A stretch of 64,000 bases of DNA, taken from contig JBGTDA010000171.1 of NCBI GenBank assembly GCA_041748555.1, positions 28,814 to 92,813 of the forward strand, given 5' to 3'. Within the stretch, counting starts at the first letter, position 1; each line of letters opens with the position of its first letter. The notes beneath the pieces are model-generated. The model was not told the origin of the DNA. It saw nothing but the letters and a program-made list of their open reading frames with translations, and made no database searches. This DNA comes from Rhodonellum sp041748555. Lineage in GTDB: Bacteria; Bacteroidota; Bacteroidia; Cytophagales; Cyclobacteriaceae. The position numbers and the translations under genes were made by a program. Positions 55,597 to 64,000 of this stretch are shown here, piece after piece.

Positions 55597-56514
55597 TTAA
55601 CTATTTTTATCATATCGATAAAGCATAGGTTTTATTCCAAAACGTGTCTCACTTAATGTGAAATAGCTGTCTCCTGAAGGGTGAAAACCTATTGCTTCAC
55701 CCTGGGGTTCGGGCTTGTAAGGCAATATCAACGGATCACGGCCTAATGCACCGGGAATGGTTTCTCCTGCTTCCCTTGTCCATATAAATACTGTAAAATA
55801 GTTCTTGATCAAGATCAGACTTCCGTCTCTTGCAATGTCTCCTGCAACTGACATGGTAAACGGGAGTTCCATCACCTTTTCCAAAACCTGATCTTCTTTC
55901 CCGAAGGCATCTTGAGGGACTTTATAAAGGATATTTGCACTGTCCCTTTTGGAAAGTATAAAAATATCAGAGGTGATCGGATCCACCATAAGGGTTTCAG
56001 CATCCCTTGGTCCATCTGGGTAGGTTAAAGTGACAGTTTCAGGTTTAAAAGAAATCTCTGCCTGCCATTTTAGCGGCTCAGGAAACCTATAGATGTAAAT
56101 TTCATCGTGCTTCCCCTGATTATCACCTATTTCTCCTACATAAACATAACTGACTCCTTCTTTTGGACCGGGACCTACTGCAATATCTTCCCAATCACGG
56201 TTTTCCACACCCTGCAACTTTATTGCTCCGCTATCTCTCCCCAAAGTATCCAACATATATACCAAAGCTTTACCACCGCTGTCATTGTGGGTGTAGATTA
56301 TCCCGGGTAAAACCTGTGAAAAGGCCAGTCCACTTGCTTCATCAATATCGTTGTTTTCAAGATTTCCCACTGCTTTCGGTCCGGAAAAAACAGCATTTTG
56401 ATAATGAGGGATAATTGGCAATACATGAGTTTGGGGTATTTTTTCTGCTAATAAAAATGGGATGGTAGAAATTAAAAACAAGGCCTTGAAAAAGAAGTTT
56501 ATTATCATCTGCAT
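55597..56514 (-). CDS. Exported propeller-like protein of unknown function
   Basis: A 305-residue protein with a signal peptide (FFFKALFLISTIPFLLAEK). The body has DEASGLAFSQ, YTHNDSGGKALVYMLD, NRDWEDIAVGPG and YVGEIGDNQGKH, a propeller-like pattern also seen in PE-PGRS-type and SdiA-regulated proteins. It could bind a nucleic acid or a glycan. It lies upstream of ctlX, 36 bp apart, so the two may form an operon. Confidence 0.65.
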   Translation of the reverse strand: MQMIINFFFKALFLISTIPFLLAEKIPQTHVLPIIPHYQNAVFSGPKAVGNLENNDIDEASGLAFSQVLPGIIYTHNDSGGKALVYMLDTLGRDSGAIKLQGVENRDWEDIAVGPGPKEGVSYVYVGEIGDNQGKHDEIYIYRFPEPLKWQAEISFKPETVTLTYPDGPRDAETLMVDPITSDIFILSKRDSANILYKVPQDAFGKEDQVLEKVMELPFTMSVAGDIARDGSLILIKNYFTVFIWTREAGETIPGALGRDPLILPYKPEPQGEAIGFHPSGDSYFTLSETRFGIKPMLYRYDKNS

Positions 56515-56681
56515 AAATGGTTTAACAGCAAATCCTTAACCTGATTTATTAGGCTTACGTTAAGAATTGTTAAAGTAAAATGGAAAGCTGAATATTTGAG
56601 CAAAAGTTTATGGATAACTGGGGTTTTCCAAATGTACAGAAAATTTTTTTCCATGTTAAACCTCTCCCATAAAATACAAAA

Positions 56682-56724
56682 GCAACGGCGGTAAGCTCAA
56701 AACATGGAGGTTACCGCCGTTGCC
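56682..56724 (-). terminator. Rho-independent terminator, strong hairpin
   Basis: GCAACGGCGGTAA (56682-56694) and TTACCGCCGTTGC (56711-56723) form a perfect 13-bp stem. On the minus strand TTTTGTATTTTAT follows, so it ends the leftward membrane-protein gene. Confidence 0.85.
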
Positions 56725-56797
56725 AATTCTATTTTCCTTACAAACATCATCATCGGAAAAGTCGAGTCAGGCTTGTTTGGTCTGCTATAAAGTTAAA

Positions 56798-57826
56798 TCA
56801 GAGGTTGTTTCTGTCAATATTTTCAGTTTCCTCTATTTCATAGTGACGTCGCGTATAATCATCTCTAAGGTCTTTCGCCCCAAGAAATCCTCCAATTCCT
56901 GCAACCAAACCACCAATAATAAGTGCAATCGCTAAATAAAGGGAAACTTTGGCAGCTGTTTCGGCAGCCTTTTCAGCATGTTCATTAACCTTTGCTTTTA
57001 CTTCTTCTTTAGTTTTTTCAAATTCTGCACGCAGATTTTCATATTGTGCTATATATCCATCCACAGTCTGTTCGGCTTCCTGCTGGGTCATATCAGTTCG
57101 CTCTACGAGGATATTGACTAAAGCTTGTTTATCCAAAGCTTCGAAAGAATTTTCGAAAGGATTAATAGCACTTCTGAAGATACGTTCAATTTCGGCGTCA
57201 CTACTTGCAGGTCTCCTCGCAATATTTTGAGCCTCCTGTCGAGCCTGTTCCTCTGCACGTTGCGCTTGTGATTGAATACGTTGCGGCTGAAGCTCTTCTT
57301 TTCCTGTATCTTCCAACAAGCGGTAAAATTCATTTTTAGCTTCATCCAGAGAAATGTCCACTTCTTCCAATTGTTTTTCAACAACCGGTCCCAAGGTATC
57401 TCCTATTGTTTGTCCAACTCCCGAAACAACATTTCCCACTAAATTTCCTACTCCGGAAATAATGCTTCCTACCATTGAAGTCAAAAGCCAAGCGGAAATG
57501 ATAGTATAAAGCGCCCAAGTAAGAATTCCCTGAATAATGCCGCTTTCTGTTCTGAATGAAATGCCGACTCTGGCTGCCACGTAACCTCCGGCAAACAATG
57601 CAATCAAATTGCTGACAATCCAAAATATAAGGGATATGGTACCTACACCTTCCATTGGATTAGTCTCTTCTGTTGGTTCTATTGTACCTAATCCAATGGC
57701 GAAACCCAGAAGATTTAAGATTAACAGTATAGACAATACGATAATCGTACCTGCTAATACAGCCCTCCATGAAATCTCTTTGTGGGGATGTGATTCCTCT
57801 GTAATTATTTTAGTAGCTCTTTTCAT
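56798..57826 (-). CDS. Membrane protein with coiled-coil centre
   Basis: A 342-residue inner-membrane protein. Helices lie at about residues 22-47 (AVLAGTIIVLSILLILNLLGFAIGLG), 63-85 and 98-120 and again at the C-terminus (LYLAIALIIGGLVAGIGGFLGA). The middle part is a long helical, Gln/Glu/Ala-rich coiled coil. It resembles the proteins annotated as CAP-Gly-like/YrzE-like in Bacteroidota. The function is unknown. Confidence 0.7.
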   Translation of the reverse strand: MKRATKIITEESHPHKEISWRAVLAGTIIVLSILLILNLLGFAIGLGTIEPTEETNPMEGVGTISLIFWIVSNLIALFAGGYVAARVGISFRTESGIIQGILTWALYTIISAWLLTSMVGSIISGVGNLVGNVVSGVGQTIGDTLGPVVEKQLEEVDISLDEAKNEFYRLLEDTGKEELQPQRIQSQAQRAEEQARQEAQNIARRPASSDAEIERIFRSAINPFENSFEALDKQALVNILVERTDMTQQEAEQTVDGYIAQYENLRAEFEKTKEEVKAKVNEHAEKAAETAAKVSLYLAIALIIGGLVAGIGGFLGAKDLRDDYTRRHYEIEETENIDRNNL

Positions 57827-58016
57827 AAATAATGATTTTTAGTAAAAATTAAAACCTCGTTGCAAGGCCATACTTATTTAAATAAGGTGTAAATATTCAA
57901 ATAAAAAATATAAATTAATTATACAATTTTAAGAAAATGTTTTATAATTATTATATCAGTTACTTTTTTCAGGTTTTATGCCTTAGAAAATAAAGTGCCT
58001 GGCTGCTACAAAAAGT

Positions 58017-58051
58017 AAAAAGGATTGTCCTGATCAGGACAACCCTTCAAT
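58017..58051 (-). terminator. Rho-independent terminator of clpC
   Basis: TTGTCCTGATCAGGACAA (58025-58042) is a perfect 18-base palindrome, with AAGG and CCTT arms outside. On the minus strand TTTTTACTTTTTG follows, ending the clpC gene. Confidence 0.85.
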
Positions 58052-58067
58052 AAACATATTTGATATT

Positions 58068-60596
58068 CTACTTATTCAGCTTTTCTTTCTTGTTCACAGT
58101 AAGCACAAGCTCTTCACCTTCACCGGAATAATCAGCTATCAAAATGTCCCCTTCCGATAATTCACCTTTCAGAATTTCTTCTGCCAAGGCATCCTCCAAA
58201 TATTTTTGGATCGCCCTATTTAGAGGTCTGGCTCCATATTGGTGATCATAACCTTTTTCCGCAAGAAAATCTTTGGCCTTATCGGTCAGCTCGATCTTGT
58301 AACCTAGATCAGTTATCCTTCCAAACAGCTTTGATAAACTGATGTCAATTATCTGATGAATGTGATCTTTGCTAAGTGAATTGAACACCACTACATCATC
58401 CAACCTGTTGAGAAATTCGGGACTGAAAGCTTTCTTCAAAGCACTCTGAATAGTGGACTTCATTATTTCTTCGCCATTATCCTGCTTTGCTTTTGAGGCG
58501 AATCCGATTCCAGCGCCAAAATCCTTCAGATCTCTTACACCAATATTGGAGGTCATAATGATAATGGTGTTTCTGAAATCCACTCTTCTTCCTAAACCAT
58601 CGGTAAGAATACCGTCATCCAAAACCTGAAGGAGAATGTTAAAGACATCAGGATGGGCTTTCTCTATCTCATCCAAAAGGACAACAGAATAAGGTTTCCT
58701 CCTAACCTTCTCGGTCAACTGACCACCTTCTTCATATCCTACGTAGCCCGGAGGTGCTCCTACCAATCTGGATACACTGAATTTTTCCATGTACTCCGAC
58801 ATATCAATTCTTATCAACGCATCATCTTTATCGAAAAGATAATTGGCCAACATCTTGGCCAGTTCAGTCTTACCGACTCCTGTTGGTCCAAGAAAGATAA
58901 AAGAACCGATAGGTTTTTTAGGATCCTTCAAACCTACACGGGTTCTCTGAATCGCTTTTGTGAGTTTTTTGATGGCATCTTCCTGACCTACTACTCTACC
59001 TTTCAATTCGGTTGCCATATTCAATAATTTGGCGCCTTCGTTTTGGGCAATTCTTTTGGCAGGGATTCCCGTCATCATTCCAATTACCTCAGCCACGTTA
59101 TCCTCTTCTACCACATAGCGTTTGGATTTGCTTTCTTCTTCCCAACGCACCTTGGCATTTTCCAATTCCTCAAGAAGTTTTTTCTCCTTGTCACGAAGTT
59201 GTGCTGCCTCCTCGTACTTCTGGCTTTTTACAACTCTGTTCTTTTCTATTTTTATTAGTTCTACTTCTTCCTCCAATTTCAGGATATCATCAGGAACATG
59301 GATATTATTGATGTGAACTCGAGCTCCAGCCTCATCAAGTATATCGATGGCTTTATCAGGCAGGAACCTATCGGAGATATATCTGTCAGATAAGACTACG
59401 CATGCGGTGATTGCTTCGGGTGTATAAATCACATTGTGATGATCTTCATATTTGTCTTTGATATTGTTCAGAATCTGAATGGTTTCTTCAGGAGTGGTGG
59501 CATCCACCATCACCATCTGGAATCTTCTGGCCAACGCACCGTCTTTCTCAATATATTGTCTGTATTCGTCCAAAGTAGTGGCTCCGATACACTGGATTTC
59601 TCCCCTGGCTAAAGCAGGTTTGAACATATTGGAAGCATCCAAAGAACCACTCGCTCCTCCTGCTCCTACTATGGTGTGCAGCTCATCAATGAACAGGATC
59701 ACATTTGGTGATTTTTCCAGTTCATTCATGACGGCTTTCATCCTTTCCTCAAACTGACCTCTGTATTTGGTACCTGCCACAAGAGATGCAAGATCGAGTG
59801 TCACCACTCTTTTGTTGAACAAGACTCTTGATACTTTCTTTTGGATGATTCTTAAGGCAAGTCCTTCGGCGATTGCAGTTTTACCTACACCAGGCTCACC
59901 AATAAGTATTGGGTTGTTTTTCTTTCTTCTTGACAGTATCTGAGCTACCCTCTCGATTTCTTTTTCTCGACCAATAATGGGATCCAACTTATCATCTTCC
60001 GCCATTTTGGTGAGATCCCGACCAAAATTGTCCAATACCGGAGTACGTGATTTCTCTGCGGCACCTTTGGCCGATCCTGAGGAACCAGGAGAAGATCCGA
60101 AAAGCTTAGATCCATCATCATCCGGATCATCTGCCTCAGCTTTGGATCTTGGACCTGCATCGGTCTGAAACTCCAACATTTCTTTTACAGAGTCATAGGT
60201 AGTATCAAACTTATGAAGGATCTGTGTAGCTATATTATCCTCATCCCTCAGAATAGACAATAACAGATGTTCTGTTCCAATCAATTGGCTTTTGAAGATT
60301 TTCGCTTCCAGATAAGTTATTTTAAGTACTTTTTCTGATTGTCGGGTCAGCGGTATATTGGCAAGGTTTTTTACATTGTGGTTTGCAGTACCTTTCACGG
60401 CACGTTCAACAGAATTCCGAAGTTCATCTAAAGGAACACCGAGTTTTTTCAATATTGAAACAGCAACACCTTCACCTTCACGGATCATGCCCAGTAAGAG
60501 GTGTTCGGTGCCAATGTAATCATGTCCCAGCCGCAAAGCCTCTTCACGACTCAGAGAGATCACCTCTTTTACCCTATTTGAAAATTTTGCTTCCAT
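58068..60596 (-). CDS. clpC: ATP-dependent Clp protease ATP-binding subunit ClpC
   Basis: An 842-residue HSP100 chaperone. Two Clp-N repeats span residues 1-145, the first AAA module carries GEPGVGKT, a UVR/M-domain follows, and the second AAA module carries GPTGVGKT. The Arg finger region and the Clp C-terminal D2-small domain complete it. With ClpP it degrades proteins. It ends in a strong terminator. Confidence 0.95.
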   Translation of the reverse strand: MEAKFSNRVKEVISLSREEALRLGHDYIGTEHLLLGMIREGEGVAVSILKKLGVPLDELRNSVERAVKGTANHNVKNLANIPLTRQSEKVLKITYLEAKIFKSQLIGTEHLLLSILRDEDNIATQILHKFDTTYDSVKEMLEFQTDAGPRSKAEADDPDDDGSKLFGSSPGSSGSAKGAAEKSRTPVLDNFGRDLTKMAEDDKLDPIIGREKEIERVAQILSRRKKNNPILIGEPGVGKTAIAEGLALRIIQKKVSRVLFNKRVVTLDLASLVAGTKYRGQFEERMKAVMNELEKSPNVILFIDELHTIVGAGGASGSLDASNMFKPALARGEIQCIGATTLDEYRQYIEKDGALARRFQMVMVDATTPEETIQILNNIKDKYEDHHNVIYTPEAITACVVLSDRYISDRFLPDKAIDILDEAGARVHINNIHVPDDILKLEEEVELIKIEKNRVVKSQKYEEAAQLRDKEKKLLEELENAKVRWEEESKSKRYVVEEDNVAEVIGMMTGIPAKRIAQNEGAKLLNMATELKGRVVGQEDAIKKLTKAIQRTRVGLKDPKKPIGSFIFLGPTGVGKTELAKMLANYLFDKDDALIRIDMSEYMEKFSVSRLVGAPPGYVGYEEGGQLTEKVRRKPYSVVLLDEIEKAHPDVFNILLQVLDDGILTDGLGRRVDFRNTIIIMTSNIGVRDLKDFGAGIGFASKAKQDNGEEIMKSTIQSALKKAFSPEFLNRLDDVVVFNSLSKDHIHQIIDISLSKLFGRITDLGYKIELTDKAKDFLAEKGYDHQYGARPLNRAIQKYLEDALAEEILKGELSEGDILIADYSGEGEELVLTVNKKEKLNK

Positions 60597-60664
60597 CTAT
60601 TTATTTCTCAAAGATTTACATTCTAATCTATACTAATGTTACCGAATTTGTTTTAAAAACACAA

Positions 60665-61300
60665 TCATTTTACCGATTGTTCAATCATTTTTTTTGAGTT
60701 GACCAGAATTTCTCTAGAATCGGGTCCTGCACAAAACAACAAATCGAGAACGCTTAAATTTGGCACAAAGTTTACGCCAAATAATTGGTTATAAGGATAT
60801 GCTTTATAAATATTCCTTATGTTAAAATCCTGTTTTGGGGTAATTGTTCCCCTGATATCAGCCGTAAAATGATTTTTTTCATTAGGCATTCCTTTAGAAA
60901 CCGGAATTTTCAGTTGGAGCAGTTCCAGACATACTGTCAGTAACTCTATGTTGAATTCTACCAAGTTCGACAGATTTTTTTGATATACAGTTTCTATATA
61001 GGGAAAGAAATATTCGTAAAAGGGGGCTTTACCGTAGCCGCTCTGAAAACCCCGCAGGTGAACATTTTTCCATTTTTGTGAATAATCGATTTTCACATCG
61101 GCAAGGCCGTCCTGAGAATTGAGCTTTTTTATCGGTATAATCAAGGTTTCTACTTTGTTTGTCAACCTTACCTGTGTTCTGTTACAATATGTTGGTTTCA
61201 GATATTTACCTTCTAAATCCACCCAGATCTTATTGTGGTCCATCACGGCCACAAAATATTCCAATGGTGGTAAATAAAACAAATCGGTTATAATGGGCAT
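60665..61300 (-). CDS. WbqC-like family protein
   Basis: About 211 residues (223 if read from the ATG at 61336). I prefer the ATG at 61300 because MPIITDLFYLPPLEYFVAV matches the usual WbqC start. Further features are KPTYCNRTQVR, KNVHLRGFQSGYGKAPFYEYFFP and SVLDLLFCAGPDSR. The family is linked to glycan synthesis; the biochemical role is unknown. It usually lies next to lepB in Bacteroidota but here sits beside clpC. Confidence 0.83.
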   Translation of the reverse strand: MPIITDLFYLPPLEYFVAVMDHNKIWVDLEGKYLKPTYCNRTQVRLTNKVETLIIPIKKLNSQDGLADVKIDYSQKWKNVHLRGFQSGYGKAPFYEYFFPYIETVYQKNLSNLVEFNIELLTVCLELLQLKIPVSKGMPNEKNHFTADIRGTITPKQDFNIRNIYKAYPYNQLFGVNFVPNLSVLDLLFCAGPDSREILVNSKKMIEQSVK

Positions 61301-61374
61301 TGGGTGGGATTGTATCGGGATGAAACCCGTTTTCATACAAAACGGTGAATCGACTTGTCAAGTTACCATTAAAG

Positions 61375-62004
61375 CTAAATTAATTCATCCAGATTACCCA
61401 GTCCCTGCCGGATTACTTCAATCTCAGTTCCTGTGCAATCCAAAATTGTCGAGGCAACATTTTGACCATAGCCACCGTCAATAACAATATCAACCAGGTC
61501 TCGGTACTTTTCAAAGATCAGCTCTGGGTCTGTGCTGTATTCAATCACATCATCCACGTCCCTAATAGAAGTAGTCAATATTGGCTGTCCGAGCTCCTTT
61601 ACCAATTCCCGGGGTATGGAGTGATCCGGTACTCTTATCCCTACTGTCTTTTTCTTACTGTTCAACAACTTTGGAACCTGGTTATTCGCCTCCAGAATAA
61701 AAGTATAGGGTCCCGGCAAGGCCTTTTTCATCAGCTTAAAAACCGGTGTACTTAAAGCCCTGGTATATTCTGAAATATCGCTCAGATCATAACAAATAAA
61801 TGAAAAATTATTTTTCTGTGGTTTCACACCTTTGATCAGACAAACTCTTTCCACTGCTTTCTGATTAAAAATACTACAACCCATACCATAAATCGTGTCT
61901 GTTGGATAAATGATGACACCTCCACCACGTAACACATCAACCACTTTTTGGATCCTTCTTGGATCGGGGTTTTCAGGATAGATTTTTATGAATTCTGCCG
62001 ACAT
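61375..62004 (-). CDS. tsaC: L-threonylcarbamoyladenylate synthase (Sua5/YrdC family)
   Basis: A 209-residue enzyme that makes threonylcarbamoyl-AMP for the t6A modification of tRNA. The nucleotide-binding motif is GGGVIIYPTDTIYGMGCS near residue 30. KKALPGPYTFIL, VGIRVPDHSI and the DGGYGQNVASTILD segments fit the family. It has the single YrdC domain, without the Sua5 C-terminal domain. Confidence 0.93.
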   Translation of the reverse strand: MSAEFIKIYPENPDPRRIQKVVDVLRGGGVIIYPTDTIYGMGCSIFNQKAVERVCLIKGVKPQKNNFSFICYDLSDISEYTRALSTPVFKLMKKALPGPYTFILEANNQVPKLLNSKKKTVGIRVPDHSIPRELVKELGQPILTTSIRDVDDVIEYSTDPELIFEKYRDLVDIVIDGGYGQNVASTILDCTGTEIEVIRQGLGNLDELI

Positions 62005-62229
62005 AAAACTTGGAATTTTTAATTGATGTTGAAATAATTGGTTCTATATGATTTTAATCCTTTGGACCCAAAAAACTTACAAATCATATCCGCTAATGAT
62101 ATCTCCAAAGGGGTGTGATATATTCAATCCCATATAATCGGGACATGTTCAGAATTTAATCAGAACGGATCTCCCAATGCCTTACCCAGCCAAAGTTAAA
62201 TGTGGCCAAAAGAATACCGAATATATTAC

Positions 62230-62639
62230 TTAATACTTTACACAAGATTGGTACCATTTCCTAAAATTCTTAACAACGAAAACATCTGCTTCCGCCCAAT
62301 CCGGATCATCCAAATTTTGTACCTCTGCCCACCTGACCTGCCTATTTTCTTTTAAAATCAGTTTATCTTCATTATAAGAACATAAAAAAGGAATCAGCTC
62401 GATCTCCGGTCCGTCTTGATAGGAATGAAAATGATGGGAGAATGCACTATAATCCGGATATCAAGATTTAGTCTTCGTTAATTTTCCGAATCAGAAACAG
62501 CACTGCCGATTCCGCTTTTTCTAACTCTCCACCGGAAATTCCCTCTTAAAGGGCAGGGACATTTTTTCGCTTAGTTGCGCGCAAAGAACCTTACCTTCAT
62601 TTCGATAATGGCACAAGTGACCTGTAATGTCCTTTCCAT
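62230..62639 (-). pseudogene. Decayed Nudix (MutT-like) hydrolase gene
   Basis: Chained minus-strand frames give a full-length Nudix pattern: ATG 62639, LQVTCAIIE, then KVLCAQLSEKMSLPFK after a frame change, then the Nudix box GGELEKAESAVLFLIRK after another, and finally IELIPFLC and WAEADVFVVK with a stop at 62230. About 135 codons in all, the right length for an NTP pyrophosphohydrolase. At least three indels and stops make it dead; the box itself has lost the usual R-E-x-x-E-E residues. The rest of 62005-62229 holds no recognisable gene. Confidence 0.8.
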
Positions 62640-62677
62640 CAAATTCAGGAATTGGTAAAGCAATGAACAAAAATCCT

Positions 62678-62685
62678 TATTTTTG
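62678..62685 (+). promoter_or_regulatory. -7 element upstream of mltG
   Basis: TATTTTTG, followed by C, fits TAnnTTTG. ATTGG at 62651-62655 lies upstream in the -33 range. It is 30 bp before the mltG ATG. Confidence 0.45.
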
Positions 62686-62715
62686 CCGTTATTCAAAGAG
62701 ATTCAATCAAAAATT

Positions 62716-63759
62716 ATGCTTGAGGATAAAAAAACCAAGATTTACATAGTTCTTATCATCACCGCTTCGGTATTGGTAACCTCCCTTTCCTTTTATTTTT
62801 ATCAGGCATTCTTCAGTCCAAATACTCTTTTGGAAAAAGAAGAGTATTTCTTATTGAAGATCCCTAGTAATGCAACATTCAAAATGGTGTCGGACAGTCT
62901 TTATCAGGATGAGGTGGTTCACGATATCATCACCTTCAGTTTTGCCGCAAAAGTATTGGGGTATCAGGACAAGGTTGTACCAGGATTGTACGAGATCAAA
63001 CCTCGAACAAGCAATCTTGACTTAGTCAGGCAGTTGCGTTCGGGAAGACAGGTCCCCATCAAGATTACTTTTAACAATGTGAGAACCAAAGAGGATCTGG
63101 CAGAAAAAATCACCAGAAATCTTGAAATGCCCGAGGAATCTTTTCTAAATTTATTGACAGACAGCATCAATATCCGAAAGTTCGGTTTTGAGGAAGAAAA
63201 TATTATGGCCATGTTTATCCCCAACACCTATGAGGTGTGGTGGAATACCAGCCCTGAAAATCTCTTTGACCGGATGCATCAGGAATATGAAAATTTTTGG
63301 TCGGAGGAGCGAAAGGAAAAAGCCAGGCACTTGGGTATGAGTCCTCTGGATGTCTCCACTTTGGCATCCATAGTGCAGGCGGAAACGCAAAAATCTGACG
63401 AACGGCCGAAAGTTGCAGGGGTATATCTAAATCGGCTGAACATCAATATGCCACTTCAGGCTGATCCCACGCTTGTTTTCGCCGCAGGTGATTTCAGTAT
63501 CAAGCGGGTTTTGAATGTCCATAAAGAAATCGACAGCCCCTATAATACCTATAAATATACCGGTCTTCCTCCCGGGCCTATCAATCTGCCCGAGATTACC
63601 GCATTGGATGCGGTCCTGAATTTTGAAGAACATGAGTATCTATATTTTTGTGCAAAGGACGATTTTTCCGGGTATCATGCTTTTGCTACCAATATTAATG
63701 ATCATCTTAACAATGCCAGGAGATACCAAAGAGCCCTGAATCAAGCAAAAATTTATTGA
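62716..63759 (+). CDS. mltG: Endolytic murein transglycosylase MltG
   Basis: A 347-residue YceG-like enzyme that cuts nascent peptidoglycan strands. One N-terminal membrane helix (IYIVLIITASVLVTSLSFYF) precedes a periplasmic domain. The catalytic Glu is in ASIVQAET near residue 225. YLNRLNINMPLQADPTLVFA and SPYNTYKYTGLPPGPI also fit. The ATG at 62716 is preferred over the upstream frame. A thioesterase gene begins one base after its stop. Confidence 0.93.
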   Translation: MLEDKKTKIYIVLIITASVLVTSLSFYFYQAFFSPNTLLEKEEYFLLKIPSNATFKMVSDSLYQDEVVHDIITFSFAAKVLGYQDKVVPGLYEIKPRTSNLDLVRQLRSGRQVPIKITFNNVRTKEDLAEKITRNLEMPEESFLNLLTDSINIRKFGFEEENIMAMFIPNTYEVWWNTSPENLFDRMHQEYENFWSEERKEKARHLGMSPLDVSTLASIVQAETQKSDERPKVAGVYLNRLNINMPLQADPTLVFAAGDFSIKRVLNVHKEIDSPYNTYKYTGLPPGPINLPEITALDAVLNFEEHEYLYFCAKDDFSGYHAFATNINDHLNNARRYQRALNQAKIY

Positions 63760-63760
63760 C

Positions 63761-64000
63761 ATGTTTCAAGCAGAGACCACCATACGGGTTAGATATGCTG
63801 AAACAGATCAGATGGGTTATGTTTATTATGGTCATTATGCGACTTACTTTGAGGTAGCGCGTGTGGAGGCCATGCGGTCTGTGGGATTTTCCTACAAAAG
63901 AATGGAGGATGAGGGCATTATCATGCCTGTGCTGGAGCAACAAACCCGCTACTTGAAGCCCGGTAAATATGATGAAGTGCTGACTTTAAAAACCAGTATC
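63761..64000 (+). CDS. YbgC/hotdog-fold acyl-CoA thioesterase, cut by the window end
   Basis: The first 80 codons of a hotdog-fold thioesterase. RVRYAETDQMGYVYYGHYATYFE contains the catalytic Asp in the Y-A-E-T-D-Q-M-G-x-V motif (residues about 12-22). It continues past position 64000. It starts one base after the mltG stop, so the two are probably co-transcribed. The substrate is a short acyl-CoA or similar thioester. Confidence 0.9.
   Translation, partial: MFQAETTIRVRYAETDQMGYVYYGHYATYFEVARVEAMRSVGFSYKRMEDEGIIMPVLEQQTRYLKPGKYDEVLTLKTSI

Noticed and set aside
62100..62165. Third copy of the motif seen at 22881 and 34390
   Set aside because: The resemblance (ATCGGGACATGTTCAG) is too weak to separate from chance.
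1..64000. CRISPR arrays, tRNA or rRNA genes and intact insertion sequences
   Set aside because: No regularly spaced repeats, no cloverleaf and no transposase motifs were seen on reading both strands.

Overview
The window reads as a chromosomal segment of a Bacteroidota bacterium, most likely Cytophagales (Cyclobacteriaceae-like). The reasons are a gldC gliding gene, a TonB receptor with an N-terminal carboxypeptidase-like domain, DUF3098, DUF5683 and GIN-domain proteins, a long LepB, promoters of the TTTG-N19-TAnnTTTG type, almost no Shine-Dalgarno sequences and AT-rich intergenic DNA. I see no rRNA, tRNA, CRISPR, prophage or intact insertion sequence. Most of it is housekeeping DNA, but the spacers hold several decayed genes.

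Layout. 1-3402: SRP RNA with a textbook promoter, a transaldolase-like protein, ftsE and an S41 lipoprotein protease. 3817-7787: an acetyltransferase, then a leftward operon (DUF2147 protein, unknown protein, CCA-type nucleotidyltransferase, TPR protein). 8070-12309: pdeM, then ftsX, DUF3098, uppP, truB and ribF in one direction. 12324-17654: scoAB, gldC and a TonB receptor. 17906-22758: a large lipoprotein with HEAT repeats and cytochrome c, divergent from a D-threonine-aldolase-like enzyme. 23140-26957: three envelope genes of unknown role (MORN-like, DUF2490, membrane-anchored MORN). 27449-30677: arginine decarboxylase, an unknown 164-residue protein behind a SAM-I-type riboswitch, and a TauE/SafE permease. 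The promoters of the last two transcription units share a palindromic site at the same distance. 31021-39698: tricorn-like protease, FAD oxidoreductase, pyrG and yidC. 39880-44715: UPF0173 hydrolase, parA, parB, DUF5683, dapB and lepB. 45165-49322: an ECF sigma / membrane protein / two beta-barrels / GIN-domain operon. 49552-57826: PaaE-like reductase, purB, SulP transporter, ctlX and membrane proteins. 58068-64000: clpC, WbqC-like protein, YrdC-type synthase, mltG and a thioesterase cut by the window end.

Main points for a second look: (i) 28967-30770, a putative SAM/sulfur-controlled unit with a SAM-I-clan riboswitch ahead of an unknown protein, and a CCTA-N-TAGG palindrome centred 37 nt upstream of the -7 box at both that unit and the TauE/SafE permease; (ii) the three-gene MORN/DUF2490 envelope cluster; (iii) relic genes not visible as open frames: a Nudix hydrolase (62230-62639), a beta-CASP metallo-beta-lactamase (44820-45042), a vWA start and a winged-helix-like end (26992-27348) and a probable DUF1294 protein (4385-4525); (iv) degenerate short-word repeat tracts in three spacers.

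All identifications come from reading the sequence; no database search was run.
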